NCBI GenBank assembly: GCA_034231615.1
Contig: CM067318.1
Coordinates: 32,753,723-32,817,722, forward strand
Reading direction: 5' to 3'
DNA length: 64,000 bases
Source of the DNA: Meghimatium bilineatum
Lineage: Eukaryota; Mollusca; Gastropoda; Stylommatophora; Philomycidae
Shown here one piece after another: positions 22,430 to 33,817 of the stretch. Made by a program: the position numbers and the translations under genes. Numbering within the stretch: the first letter of the stretch is position 1; the number at the start of each line of letters is the position of its first letter. The notes beneath the pieces were generated by a model that made no database searches, had not been told where the DNA came from, and was given only the letters and a program-made list of their open reading frames with translations.

Positions 22430-23300
22430 TATTAGTTTTTCTTAGTGTTCAAATAATTAAAAAGAATGCATGAAGTAGGTTCTACTACACAGTAAAATTG
22501 TCAGAATTCTTATTGAAAAGTAATATTAGACCGGAAGTTAGTGACAAGGTTTACTAAATTTATATTCAAAAGAGTTAGCACTGATTCCGTATTGTAAGAA
22601 TGTTGTTGATTTCAGATGATTGGGCCCCTGTCTCCCGATGTGTACTCTGTCCCTGTCGACAGAGCAGTAGGAAGTCTTTAAAGAGTACCGCAGAGTTCTT
22701 AACTTCGTAGCGCGCTAGACAAGTCCCATGGATATCAGAAAAACTATATATCTATATTTCTTCCGCACCGAATATGATGCTTAGACTTAGAACAGAAAGA
22801 AGAACAGTGCTCCTCATTTTGAGCGATACAATGCTGGTGTAGTTCTTGTATTTTGTTAAGACCATTATTCTTATCCTCTTTGATAGCTGTACTACGTGGA
22901 GTTTCTCTTTGTATCCTTCTCTTTATTTTGCCATCTAGAACCTATTTTAGCGTTCTTTGGTTTTACATAAACTACTAGAACGAAGACACAATTTAGTATT
23001 TCTACTTCACTGCATTAGATTCCACAAACATAGAGTAGATTTAAAAGATCACTACCAATATAATAACAATCCATATCGAATAGCTAAAGTGCTTGGCTAT
23101 GATATGCTAATAGATATACTAAACTAAACAATTTATCACCAATACAAAAACCTTAATTGATCTAACTTTAATAAACTGCCGACGAAAGAATGGACAGAGA
23201 TAGAGACAAGAATTGTCAAATGTAATTATGAACTTACAACAGTCTTGAAACAAATCTATCCCGATGGAAACCAAAAGGCAAATCATAAGTTAATTCTTTA
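22430..23300. other. 5' flank of NOSIP
   Basis: Holds the presumed promoter and 5' UTR of NOSIP, but no TATA box, initiator or first untranslated exon could be assigned. A slightly GC-richer stretch (22618-22735, TGGGCCCCTGTCTCCCGATG onwards) is the most promoter-like part. No divergent gene recognised. Confidence 0.35.
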
Positions 23301-23324
23301 TACCAACATTGTCCGTCGAAATTG

Positions 23325-23468
23325 ATGTGTTGGACCATTGGCGCAAATAAAACGGCGTCACAATGCATTTCAATTCTCTGAACTACATCCTGCTGGAAAT
23401 TTAATAGGGCCATTGTCCTGCTACATCCAGCGTGAGTTTTTGAATGAACGCTGAAGAAGAAGATACCA
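23325..23468 (+). mobile_element. SINE family B
   Basis: GGACCATTGGCGCAAATAAA, CAATGCATTTCAATTCTCTG, ACATCCTGCTGGAAATTTAA and GAATGAACGCTGAAGAAGAA. It ends in a GAA-rich tail. Confidence 0.78.
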
Positions 23469-23679
23469 AAAATTGTGTTATCAGTGTCAGACATGAACAC
23501 TAACTAAATAACAAGAGAAAATCAAAAGGTAGTATAAGGGATTTGAACCAGGTCTGTTCAGCTGCCATCAATTAGCCTCGAAACTTGTTTCAAAACGATT
23601 TTCTAATTCGACCACACATCATCTCTAACAGACAATGTTTACTACGTGTAAAATGATATATCTAAGAAAAGCAGCAGAC

Positions 23680-23970
23680 AGAACACGAAGAAATCATGTG
23701 AAGAATGAAAAGATTACAAACATCTGTGGTCAGATATATTGAAATGGTTCTGCCACTTAATGGGAATGAATCGACAGTGATTATTATAAAGAATAAACTA
23801 TGCAAATGGAAACATCAAGAGATAGAGGAGGACCAAGACGACCCTAGATTAAAGGAGTTACCAACATATGCGACATAACTGCATATCAAAGATAAACATG
23901 TCATTGCTAGAAAACCGATCGTCACTAAATCATGCGACGACTTACAACAAAAGCAGATAAAAGACAATAG
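23680..23970 (+). mobile_element. LINE ORF2 C-terminal relic
   Basis: Conceptual reading shows RTRRNHVKNEKITNICG, a WKHQEIEEDQDDPRLKE-like stretch and a lysine-rich end, matching the 'IRNExIRxxxxxxDI...W.GHLMRM...RPRxRW' end of LINE ORF2 proteins. Several stops. Confidence 0.5.
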
Positions 23971-24185
23971 ATAGAAAGATAGTCAACTGACGGACATAAT
24001 AACAAGATATGGCTTACAAATGAATCTTCTTATTCCTTCAGTCCTCCTGTACCTTTCGGTGTTGAGAGGAGAGTGAGTGTACGGTCTTTTGCCCTTCTAT
24101 TTGCCTCTTCCGCTGTTATATTTCCGAGTGTCTCTAATACACTAGCTGTCTAGAACAATTGTAAGAAAGAATAAGCTATTAGATC

Positions 24186-24260
24186 TTCCTCTTCTCCGTT
24201 CGTACTCAAACTCCTGAAAATTATCATAATGTAGTCCGGAGAACCGAATCCTGCCCTGAG
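24186..24260 (-). mobile_element. SINE tail fragment
   Basis: CTTCTCCGTTCGTACTCAAA, CTCCTGAAAATTATCATAAT, GTAGTCCGGAGAACCGAAT: the shared 3' module of families A and B. Confidence 0.65.
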
Positions 24261-24360
24261 CAAACAAAAGTAATGGCTTTTAGTTGGAAATGGGTAAAAT
24301 GAGCTCGGTGACCCACGGTTGAGTTGATTGATTGATAAATAGTGAATCATCATTATATAT

Positions 24361-24425
24361 AAGTCTACAATTTAAGTCTTTATTTTTTCTATAAGGCGAA
24401 AAAAAGTGTACATTGTCAAAAAATG
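24361..24425 (+). repeat. Single dispersed monomer of the ~68-bp satellite
   Basis: AAGTCTACAATTTAAGTCTT, TTCTATAAGGCGAAAAAAAG and TGTACATTGTCAAA match one monomer of the array that starts at 34999. A (GATT)n tract like that of RTE tails lies just before it (24323-24336). Confidence 0.85.
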
Positions 24426-24540
24426 TCAAAAAGAATTTTGTCAAAGTCCGCATACAGAAACAGTACAATTTCATTTAGCTGTCGTTGTGTTGAGATAACT
24501 GCGCATTTCGTCCTGATATCCGATTTCTTATTTTTTTAAT

Positions 24541-24775
24541 TTTTCTTCGTGTGCGTTCGTTCTCAAACTCTTGCAGATTACCAGGACGTAGTCCGAAGAA
24601 TGGAGTGCATTCTGACCCTTGTACTTTGTTTCGTTATTTTGTCTCTTCATCGAGCCCATTCTTATAAGATGTAATAACGTATTATTTCTTACACTTATTC
24701 TAAAACTTCTCTCAGGACTCACATTTCCTGGTGACAGGCAGGAGTTTGAGAAGCTTAATCTAATTTTTATTGCAC
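24541..24775. repeat. Duplicated segment, copy 1
   Basis: Starts with a SINE tail (TGTGCGTTCGTTCTCAAACT) and continues through TTCGTTATTTTG, ATTTCTTACACTTATTCTAA and CAGGAGTTTGAGAAGCTTAA. The same order recurs at 25207-25435 with substitutions. Confidence 0.7.
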
Positions 24776-24789
24776 GTTTTAAAAAAAAA

Positions 24790-24892
24790 TTCACTCACGC
24801 TGTGTCACGGTTTACAGCATTGCTGCGACATATGCAGCTTTTGGCCTGATACATCCGACTTCAGCATGGATTTCAATCACTTTGACGCATTC
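24790..24892 (-). mobile_element. SINE family A, left arm of an inverted pair
   Basis: GTGTCACGGTTTACAGCATT, CTTTTGGCCTGATACATCCG and ACTTCAGCATGG in reverse orientation, about 45 bp from the forward copy at 24938. Confidence 0.8.
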
Positions 24893-24937
24893 CCGAAAAC
24901 GGAGACTAGCTCGTTATCCATTTGTCTCCTACTGCGT

Positions 24938-25147
24938 GAGCAAAGAATAGCAACACTGTTTACCTTCCATGTATGTCGTAAGAGGCGACTAAGGAGGTTA
25001 TGGTATAGAGTTGGCTGCCCCATCCCAGATAGGGTCAGCGACCCAAAGCCATGCTCAAGTCGGATGTGTCAGGACGAAATGTGCAGATATCGCAACAATG
25101 CTGTAAACCACGACACAACGCTTTCCGTTCTCCGGACTAAATTATGA
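24938..25147 (+). mobile_element. SINE family A, right arm of an inverted pair
   Basis: Forward: GAATAGCAACACTGTTTACC, TATGTCGTAAGAGGCGACTA, GTTGGCTGCCCCATCCCAGA, TCAAGTCGGATGTGTCAGGA, ACAATGCTGTAAACCACGAC, CGTTCTCCGGACTAAATTA. It is one of the least-decayed copies and is cut before the GAA tail. Confidence 0.85.
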
Positions 25148-25206
25148 TAATCTGCATCTAACTTTAGATTCTAAATTTATTATTCTAAATTTATTTTACA
25201 ATGTTT

Positions 25207-25435
25207 CATGTGCGTTCGTTCTCAAACTCCTGCAGATTAGCACGATGCAATCTGGAGAATGGAATGCTTCCTCGCCTCTGTACTGTTTTCGTTATTTTGG
25301 GTATCGTCATTGGATCAGATATAAGTTCTAATAGCATATTCTTTCTTACACTCATTTTAAACTGATAAATCGCTGTCTGGAATACCTGCTGCTGATATGC
25401 AGCCAGCAGTTTGAAATGCTAAATTGTAATTTTTA
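25207..25435. repeat. Duplicated segment, copy 2
   Basis: TGTGCGTTCGTTCTCAAACT, CAGATTAGCACGATGCAATC, TTTTCGTTATTTTG, ATTCTTTCTTACACTCATTT and CAGCAGTTTGAAATGCTAAA parallel 24541-24775. Roughly 670 bp apart, direct orientation. Confidence 0.7.
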
Positions 25436-25439
25436 TGGT

Positions 25440-25914
25440 TGATAAAAGGGTACCTCATGATTTAGAAACGATGATTAATATGCAACAATTTTTTTTAAAA
25501 TACATGTTCATCATTTCTGAGCTTAATACTCTAGTAATATTCAGTAAACAAAGTTTTAAAAATGGAATTCATTAAATGACTTAGTAGATGATTGAAGTCT
25601 CGTCCTTCTTTGTCTGATTTGGTTTGATATTATTACATTTTGAATTTTGGTGTTCCAATTTCCACAAAACACAGGCTTTGTGTGTCACAGATGCTTCTTT
25701 TCAAAATCATTTTATGACAACGAGTCTAAGCAAAGATTATACTAGAATCGTGTCTTTTAACACTGCAAATTATCATTAAACACCCGAGCAAAGTGCCCCA
25801 ACCTTTGCTTCCACAAGAAAGATGATGGCACCGATCGATTTGGCATAGTCAAAAACCACATTCCGCTAATTTTCATAACTATACCATACACCTAACTCGA
25901 GGCGAGCTATATAG
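25440..25914. other. AT-rich stretch without recognised features
   Basis: Nothing coding or repetitive was recognised between the duplicated segment and the dispersed satellite-like copy. Confidence 0.5.
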
Positions 25915-26124
25915 AAGGAATCAAGAAATATACCATACTCCATCCAATACTAAATCCTTGCCTCTATAACGTTAAGATAGCACGCGGAGTTAGCCTGTTA
26001 ACTCTTGCTTGGAACTTAGTATATATGGTGCGAACTCCCGATAAAATCGGCGAGCTGATATTTCTAATGTTAAACAGCGTGCGTCTAGTCTCCGCCGGCT
26101 GAGCGTAGCGAACAAGGCAAGTGT
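25915..26124 (-). repeat. Isolated relative of the ~612/520-bp satellite
   Basis: The reverse complement reads CTTGCCTTGTTCGCTACGCT, CAGCCGGCGGAGACTAGACG, GATTTTATCGGGAGTTCGCA, AGAGTTAACAGGCTAACTCC, TATCTTAACGTTATAGAGGC, AAGGATTTAGTATTGGATGG and AGTATGGTATATTTCTTGAT. This is the order of the short-type monomers at 52.4-53.1 and 63.3-64.0 kb. It directly abuts a LINE ORF1 relic at 26125. Confidence 0.9.
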
Positions 26125-26129
26125 GCCTC

Positions 26130-27456
26130 ATTTTGTTTACTGATCAGATTTGTCAGGAGTTGTTTTATTTCTGACATTTCTTGATTGGCATTTAAAATCC
26201 ATCTACCTATGTCCTTCTTTTCTTCTTTCCTTTTTTTCTTTCCTTTGGGCTTCTTCTATTATTGTTTTCCTGTTGGTTTGATTATATTTTCTTAAGGAGA
26301 CCTTCTGTATCTTTTTAAATTCCGCATAGTTTCGCTATGTCATTTTCAATTTTATTTGGAAATTTCTTGAAGTTTAGTTATTTCCTCTGTTTTGCTAATT
26401 TGGTTAGTTTTTTGTGTGTTTTTGGTTGTTGTTATGGTCAGCAGTTTGGAAATTTCTCCAGGGTTGTTAATTGCTGTTATTATTTTAATTGGGCTTTTCA
26501 ACTCATGTCTGGCTTTGAGGTAGGCTGGACAACCCAAGTAGCGAGCTCTATGATTTCCCGTGCAATCTGCGCATTTTCTGTTTATGTTTTTTTCCTGATA
26601 ATTGTTGTCCTTTTTGGGCCAGAGGACATGATGCTAGGGTATGTGCTCCTGCGCAGTTTCTATATTTAATACTGTTTCGGCATCCAGCCCTGGTATGTCC
26701 ATACTGTTGACATTTGGAGCATTGCCTAACTTCAGGTATATACATTTCTGGGTTTTTTTGTTGTGTTTAGGAATTTTAGCGTTTTAGCTGTTTTTCCTGT
26801 ACAGGAAACCTCTACTGCTATTGTAGCATTGTTATTTTTCTATCCTGCTTGCCTTGATACATTGGATGGGATTTTCTTTATTTAGTATCTCTTTTATCCT
26901 TTCATGAGAGATGTCTTTCCTAATCCCTTTTATCACCATTTTTGTGGTTTTTCCTACCAGTTCTGTTTTTACTATTATCTGATGAGGCTGGGAGGTAGTA
27001 TCTTTATTTCTTTGAATGTTACATGCCACTTTTCTTCCTTCTATGCTGTTGGTGATTGTAACTATTATACATTCTTGGTATTTAAGTATACCATGGATGG
27101 TGGCCTTCCCTGTTATGGGGACGAGAAGTTCTTTTATAATTTTGTATGGTAGGGCCTTCAGTGACGCTTCCTGTCCTATTTTTATTTTAATATGGGCTTG
27201 ACTTTGGTCGGTATTTTGTTCCCTTCTTTTTGGTGTTATCTTTCGGCTTTGATATTGTCGTTAAATTAGCCGTGTGTGGTGCCTTTTTCTGAGATGGCTC
27301 TTTGATGGCATCAGCACATGACTTACTTAAATTGTGTGACATTGTGAATTTTGAATAGTGTTTCTTACTTAAATTGTGTGACATTGTGAATTTTGAATAG
27401 TGTTTCTTACCCTTGGTTATCTTTCCGGGACACGTGCTCTTGGGCCTTGAATACAC
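26130..27456 (-). pseudogene. LINE ORF1 (Gag-like, zinc-knuckle) relic
   Basis: Minus strand, from ATG at 27456, with frame breaks. A lysine-rich N-terminus (KPKDNTKKKGTKYRPKSS) contains a 45-bp tandem duplication (27317-27412; KKHYSKFTMSHNLS twice). Then comes an RNA-binding-like segment (KMVIKGIRKDISHERIKEIL), then CSKCQQYGHTRAGC, a CX2CX4HX4C knuckle near 26720. A second CRNCAGAH-type knuckle and GCPAYLKARHEL follow, and a C-terminal helix ends ...KQLLTNLISKQN. This order is that of ORF1 from I/Jockey-type LINEs, which binds RNA. It might belong to the family of the LINE at 30350, but they are not linked here. Confidence 0.75.
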
Positions 27457-27459
27457 ACA

Positions 27460-27935
27460 ATTATTCTATGTTGGAATTCTATCTCCTATTTCTACCTATC
27501 GAGAACATTTGCCTGCTATTATTATTCACTAATATATACTAAATGATTACCTCCTATTACTACACTACTTGTTATCTACAACTACGTTTCTACACAGTTA
27601 TTATAATGCTATCACTTTAAAATTTAACACAATTATACTAACACTTACTATTATATCTTGATTATACGTTTTTAAATATCAGCTAGCACTTCTATCTAAA
27701 TTTTATATTACTCTTTTATATATAATATCTAATCCTGTTCTATAAATTTTAGCACTTCTAATATATACAAATTTGAATACTTATTCTACACTTGCTAGCG
27801 CGTGACAGCAATTTCCAAATATTGTGGTTTAAGAATTTTGTTTGAGTCTTTCTCTTCTTTCTTCCATATCTTTAAAAATATTAAAGAGTTTAAGCCGTGT
27901 TTTCCCAGATTTTCGGGACTATGAAAACGCCTTGA
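27460..27935. other. AT-rich stretch upstream of the ORF1 relic
   Basis: Could include the 5' UTR of that LINE. No features recognised. Confidence 0.4.
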
Positions 27936-27937
27936 GA

Positions 27938-28010
27938 GCCGCGTAGCGCAGTGGTTAGAGCATTGGCTTCGCATATGAGTGTTCCTGGGTTTATTCCCCA
28001 GTTGAGGCGG
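27938..28010 (+). tRNA. tRNA-Arg(TCG)-like sequence, probably a SINE head or pseudogene
   Basis: A box TAGCGCAGTGG at 27944 matches the consensus. The anticodon region is GGCTTCGCATATGAG with TCG in loop position. The B box is GGGTTTATTCC with mismatches to GGTTCGANTCC, and the acceptor strands CCGC/GCGG pair poorly. The decayed B box and imperfect stems argue against a working tRNA. A reverse-transcriptase fragment follows at once. Confidence 0.5.
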
Positions 28011-28020
28011 ACATTTTTTA

Positions 28021-28138
28021 GTGAAAGGAGACGCTATTATAACAATAAATACAATAGAAGAAGACCTAAAACCAAACATCCTGAAATCCGAAAGTGAAGA
28101 CGAAGTTAAACATGCACCAAATAGCAAAGCACCAGGAA
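28021..28138 (+). mobile_element. LINE reverse-transcriptase N-terminal fragment
   Basis: Encodes NTIEEDLKPNILKSESEDEV then KHAPNSKAPG, matching the 'Ex.EVxxAI..LKNxKAPGxD' start of LINE RT domains. It is cut exactly at KAPG by the tail of 1.2-kb element copy 3, and its continuation is not present on the other side. Confidence 0.6.
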
Positions 28139-29475
28139 TGTTTGTTTGTTTGTTTTTCGTTCGCTCCATTGTAACCATCACGGATATCCGTGCGATTTCC
28201 GCCGGGAGCGTGATTACGTTGTGCCACCGTTATGCGCCTTGTAGGCCTAGCACATCCGATTTCGGCATGCCTTGACAATTCGGGTGGGCTACCCTTAGCC
28301 TGTGACAGCCTCTATATCTGTCTCCAGGCAGGCGTAGTGGCGACTCTTCGCCCAGACGATTTTTGCTCTCGTCTGAATCGCACGAGGTGTTCCACTGTCT
28401 ATGAACTTGCCTCGTGTAATTGGGCGTGCTGTGCCTGTGCCCATTGGGTACCGAACCGTTTCTCATCCGTGAGCCTGGTTCCTTAAGGGGAAGAACTCAA
28501 CAGAGGAGTTGGACCCTGGCTCTTTCGCCCTCTTAGCCGAGGTGTCGTTCACCGACATCGTGTACCCCTTGTCCAAGTTCGAGTCTCACACCACGCGTTT
28601 GAGAGCAAGGCGTTCTCGAGCTGAGCGTTCTTGTCCCAATAGCGCCTGAGCCTATCAGGTACTGAACCCTTTCTCTCTTCAAGTGTATTTCCGGTGTAGG
28701 AAAACCTGACAGTAGAGTTGGGCCAGGGCTAAATCGTTGTCCCTTTTGTGCCAGAGCCCATCGGGTACGGAACCCTTTCTCTGTGCAAGTGTACTTCCGT
28801 TATAGGAAACCTTGACAGTAGAGTTGGGCCAGGACTACCATCGTTGTCCCTTTCTTGCCTAAGCCCATCGGGTACAGAACCCATTCTCTTCGCGAGCATA
28901 TTTCCGGTACAGGAAGGCTCGACATAAGAGTTGGGTTAGGTCTTCTTGCTTTACCAAACGCCAATGGATGGGTCTGGGTCTCTGCCTGTAAGGAACACAG
29001 GTAACTAGAAGCTCGTCTCGAGCTGACGGAGCTTGTAGTTCCCCTTTCCTAGGGACTTTTCACTTTCTATTTGCAGTTCACGCTGCCCTCTAGCGCTGTT
29101 CTGCCCTTTCATTGTTTCATTGTACTCGGTATGAAATATATTTGTCTCTCGCCACGCATCTACCTTTACGTGCATTTTACATTGGCCGCCCCTCCAATGT
29201 TCGGACTGGACTGACTAGCTTCACTGTATGTCGACAGTGTCGCTATATGTGGTGATGCTGGTGGTGTCGGAGATATTGTCTGTCTCTTGTGCAGGCAAAT
29301 ATCTTTCCATCTGCTACCTCCACATTCTCGGACACGATCCCCAAATGATTTGGCCAGAATCATCTCGAGCTGCTGTATTTCTGTTTCCAGGGTGCACCGC
29401 GTGGAGGTACATTTGGGATCTTGGTTACCTGCTAATCCTGGGTCCGCCTAGAGCAATGCGTTCCCTTTGCACCCC
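28139..29475 (-). mobile_element. 1.2-kb (AAAC)n-tailed element, copy 3 (long form)
   Basis: Complete copy in reverse orientation: tail at 28139 (TGTTTGTTTGTTTG), 5' end at 29475 (...CTTTGCACCCC). It is about 117 bp longer than copies 2 and 4 because it has one more internal ~110-bp unit (repeats across roughly 28640-28930). No target duplication is seen: the tail side abuts a reverse-transcriptase fragment ending ...SKAPG and the other side reads GTCAATAATATAAG. Confidence 0.9.
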
Positions 29476-30198
<723 letters not shown>

Positions 30199-30352
30199 TA
30201 AATATAAACATGCATCCACATAAACACTTTCTCACATAAATAAAAACATTAACATGAACATTCGCACACATAGAAACATAAACATATATTAATATAAATA
30301 TAAACGTTCGTTCACATAAAGATAATGAACAGCATGTCAGCTGGAAGTATAT

Positions 30353-32265
30353 ATGGAAAGGGCAGAATACCAGATGCTCCACCTAAAAACAGACAGTGCA
30401 GAATTCCATCTCCTGAACTACTACTGCCCAAATGATAAACCATTGGCACTAGACATAATTCCAGACAAAGAGAGACTTATGGTGTGTGGTGACTTCAACA
30501 GCCACTCTCAGAGCTGGGGCTACGATCATATCGACAAGAGAGGTGAGGAACTTGAGAGCTGGCAGGATGAAAATAATCTCATCCTTATTAACCAGCCAGC
30601 AGACTCGCCAACCTTCTACTCGAGAGCATGGCACACCACCTCTACACCAGACGTGGCATTCCACTCACCAGGCTTGGAATGGAACATCACACGTGTTGCT
30701 GGAAAGCAGCTTGGAGGTAGTGACCACAGACCAGTATTTCTGGAAATCCACAATGAATTTACCAAGGACAGCAGCACGCTCACTAGGTGGAACTATAAAA
30801 GGGCAGACTGGAAAATGTACCAGCATTTAACCAGTGTTCTAGCTAAGGACATGAACTTGGACAAAGACATCAATAGAGCAGTGAGTGAATTTAATAGATA
30901 TATACTACATGCTGCTAGTAAAACAATACCCAGGGGGGCACGCAAAAACTACAAACCCTACTGGAATGATGAACTGGAAAAGCTGCAAAATGAGATGGAA
31001 ACATCTAGACAGCAGGCTGAGAACAGACCTAGCCAAGAACATCACAAAAAATATCAGGAAACAAAGGCTAAATTTCAAAGAGCCAAGTTACAAGCCAGAC
31101 GGAGTAGCTGGAAAGAAAAAACAGAGTCGCTGAACCTAGAAAGAGATACTAGGAAATTATGGAAACTTGTAAAACAACTAAATGATGATGGTACAGGGAG
31201 AAATACCAGGATCACACTTTATAAAGATAGAAACATTTTAACAGGTAAACATGCAGCTGATTACTTTGCAGATTCCTTTGCAGAAGACAATAACATCAAA
31301 GTCAGCCCAGACAAACAACAGGAGGTTCGAGAGAACCAGCAAAACATTGGACAAGGCGAACCTATACCTGAAGTCATGGAGGCACCAATCACAATGAGAG
31401 AACTGGAGCATGCAATATCCAAATTGAAAATGAAAAAGTCCCCTGGAGCTGATGGAGTGTCCAATGAAATGATTAGAAACCTGGGAATTGCAGCAAGAGC
31501 AAAGCTACTGCAGATCTTTAACACAAGCTGGTCCACAGGTAATGTACCACAGGCGTGGAGAGAAGCAATAATGATACCACTCCTCAAATCAGGAAAATAT
31601 GGCAACACAGTCTCCAACTACAGGCCCATCAGCCTCACAAGCTGTCTATGTAAAACAATGGAACGCATTATCAATCTTAGGATGCAGTGGTACCTTGAAA
31701 GTGAAAACCTTCTGGTATCACAGCAAGCAGGTTTCAGACAGTGCTACTCTACTGAAGATCAGGCAACCTACCTCTCCAAAGAGATTGAGGATGCCTTCCA
31801 AGAAAAGAAACTGGCACTAGCAGCATGGATAGACCTCAGGAAAGCATTTGATAAGGTCTGGAAAGAAGGGCTCCTAAAGAAATTGCGAAATTGCAGGGTT
31901 AGCTCAAGAATGTACAAATGGGTAAAAGCATACCTGCATAATAGAAGAGCCAGGGTACAATTAGATGGTCGCAAGAGCAAGAAAGTTCTACTGCGTCATG
32001 GAGTCCCCCAGGGAGGAGTCCTGTCACCCACACTTTTCTTGGTTTACATCAATGACCTAGTTGCTGAACTACCACACGGGATCAAAGTGGCAATGTATGC
32101 TGACGACCTGGTGATCTGGTGCACGGAAGAACATGCAACAGTGGCCACTAAACAAATACAAAGAGCTATCGATGCCCTAACCTTATGGGCAAATAGATGG
32201 TGCGTCAGCATTAACACAGATAAGTGCAGCACTACACTCTTTACCCTCTCACCAAAGCTGGTCAT
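30353..32265 (+). pseudogene. LINE ORF2 part 1: endonuclease remnant and reverse transcriptase
   Basis: About 636 open codons. The endonuclease end includes GDFNSHSQSWG (residues 46-56), SPTFYSR, STPDVAF and GGSDHRPVF (121-129). Reverse-transcriptase blocks: KSPGADG (362-368), YRPISLTSCLCKTMERII, QAGFRQ, WIDLRKAFDKVW, GVPQGGVLSPTLF (550-562) and the catalytic YADDLVIW (582-589). Endonuclease nicks the target and RT copies LINE RNA. The first residues of the endonuclease are absent, so the start at 30353 is simply the first Met after truncation. The frame is lost near 32262. Confidence 0.9.
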
Positions 32266-32597
32266 ATCAAGATAGATGGAGAGCTCTTGAAAGAAGACAA
32301 ACAACCCACATACCTCGGAGTTACTTTTGATGATAAGCTGACATGGAAGCAACACATAAACAAAGCAACAACAAAAGCCAGGAGGAAGCTAGCTATCCTG
32401 AGAAAACTAAGTGGAACCACATGGGGAGCCAGTGGAAATATACTCAGTAAAGTTTACCAGCAAGGCATAAGACCACACCTGGAATATGGTTCAGCTGCGT
32501 GGTGTCCTGCATCGAACACCACATTACAAGATCTAGATAAAGTGCAAAACCAGGCACTTAGAATAATGTTGGGAGCAATGAAATCAACACCCATAGC
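32262..32597 (+). pseudogene. LINE ORF2 part 2: RT thumb/connection, after a frameshift
   Basis: Continues the same protein in another frame: GHIKIDGELLKEDKQPTYLG, then VTFDDKLTWKQHI and GIRPHLEYGSAAW. These are the 'YLGVxLDxxLTWxxHI' and 'YGSxAW' motifs that normally follow RT. A single indel explains the break. The segment ends at ...KSTPIA where copy 4 of the 1.2-kb element sits. Confidence 0.88.
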
Positions 32598-33817
32598 GGG
32601 GTGCAAAGGGAACGCATTGCTCTAGGCGGACCCAGGGTTAGCAGATAACGAAGATCCCAAATGTACCTCCACGCGGTGCACCCTGGAAACAGAAATACAG
32701 CAGCTCGAGCTGATTCTGGCCAAATCATTTGGGGATCGTGTCCGAGAATGTGGAGGTAGCAGATGGAAAGAGATTTGCCTGCACAAGAGACAGACATATC
32801 TCCGACACCACCAGCATCACCACATATAGCGACACTGTCGACATACAGTGAAGCTAGTCAGTCCAGTCCGAACATTGGAGGGGCGGCCAATGTAAAATGC
32901 ACGTAAAGGTAGATGCATGGCGAGAGACATAGATTTCATACCGAGTACAATGAAACAATGAAAGGGCAGAACAGCGCTAGAGGGCAGCGCGAACTGCAAG
33001 TAGAAAGTTAAAAGTCCCTAGGAAAGGGGAACTACAAGCTCCGTCAGCTCGAGACGAGTTTCTAGTTACCTGTGTTCCTTACAGGCAGAGACCCAGACCC
33101 ATCCATTGGCGTTTGGTAAAGCAAGAAGACCTAACCCAACTCTTATGTCGAGCCTTCCTGTACCGGAAATATGATCACGAAGAGAAAGGGTTCCGTAATC
33201 GATGCGCTCAGGCACAAAAGGGACAACGATTTAGCCCTGGCCCAACTCTACTGTCAGGTTTTCCTACACCGGAAATATACTTGAAGAGAGAAAGGGTTCA
33301 GTACCTGATGGGCTCAGGCGCTATTGGGACAAGGACGCTCAGCTCGAGAACGCCTTGCTCTCAAACGCGTGGTGTGAGACTCGAACTTGGACAAGGGGTA
33401 CACGATGTCGGTGAATGACACCTCGGCTAAGAGGGCGAAAGAGCCAGGGTCCAACTCCTCTGTTGAGTTCTTCCCCTTAAGGAACCAGGCTCATGGATGA
33501 GAAACGGTTCAGTACCCAATGGGCACAGGCACAGCACGTCCAATTACACGAGGCAAGTTCATAGACAGTGGAACACCTCGTTCGAGTGAGACGAGAGCAA
33601 GAAAATCGTCTGGGCGAAGAGTCCTCACCACGCGTGCCTGGAGACAGATATAGAGGCTGTCACAGGCTAAGGGTAGCCCACCCGAATTGTCAAGGCATGC
33701 CGAAATCGGATGTGCTATGCCTACAAGGCGATAACGGTGGCACAACGTAATCACGCTCCCGGCGGAAATCGCACGGATATCCGTGATGGTTACAATGGAT
33801 GAAAAACAAACAAACAA
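32598..33817 (+). mobile_element. 1.2-kb (AAAC)n-tailed element, copy 4 (full length, inside a LINE)
   Basis: 1,220 bp with 5' end GGGGTGCAAAGGGAACGC and tail GAAAAACAAACAAAC. Exact 12-bp target duplication AACACCCATAGC at 32586-32597 and 33818-33829. It interrupts the RT-RNase H frame of a LINE between the residues ...STPIA and EMQKM. Element plus one duplication (1,232 bp) shifts the frame, and skipping it makes the two halves collinear, so it inserted after the LINE did. Confidence 0.95.

Noticed and set aside
23530-23610. tRNA-like sequence on the minus strand (GGTTCAAATCCC).
   Set aside because: A good B box only; no A box or stems at the right distance were found.
28066-28486. Reading frames across the 1.2-kb element copies (60-120 codons) as proteins of the element.
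   Set aside because: Not conserved in frame between copies 1-4; they break at different indels and resemble no known protein.
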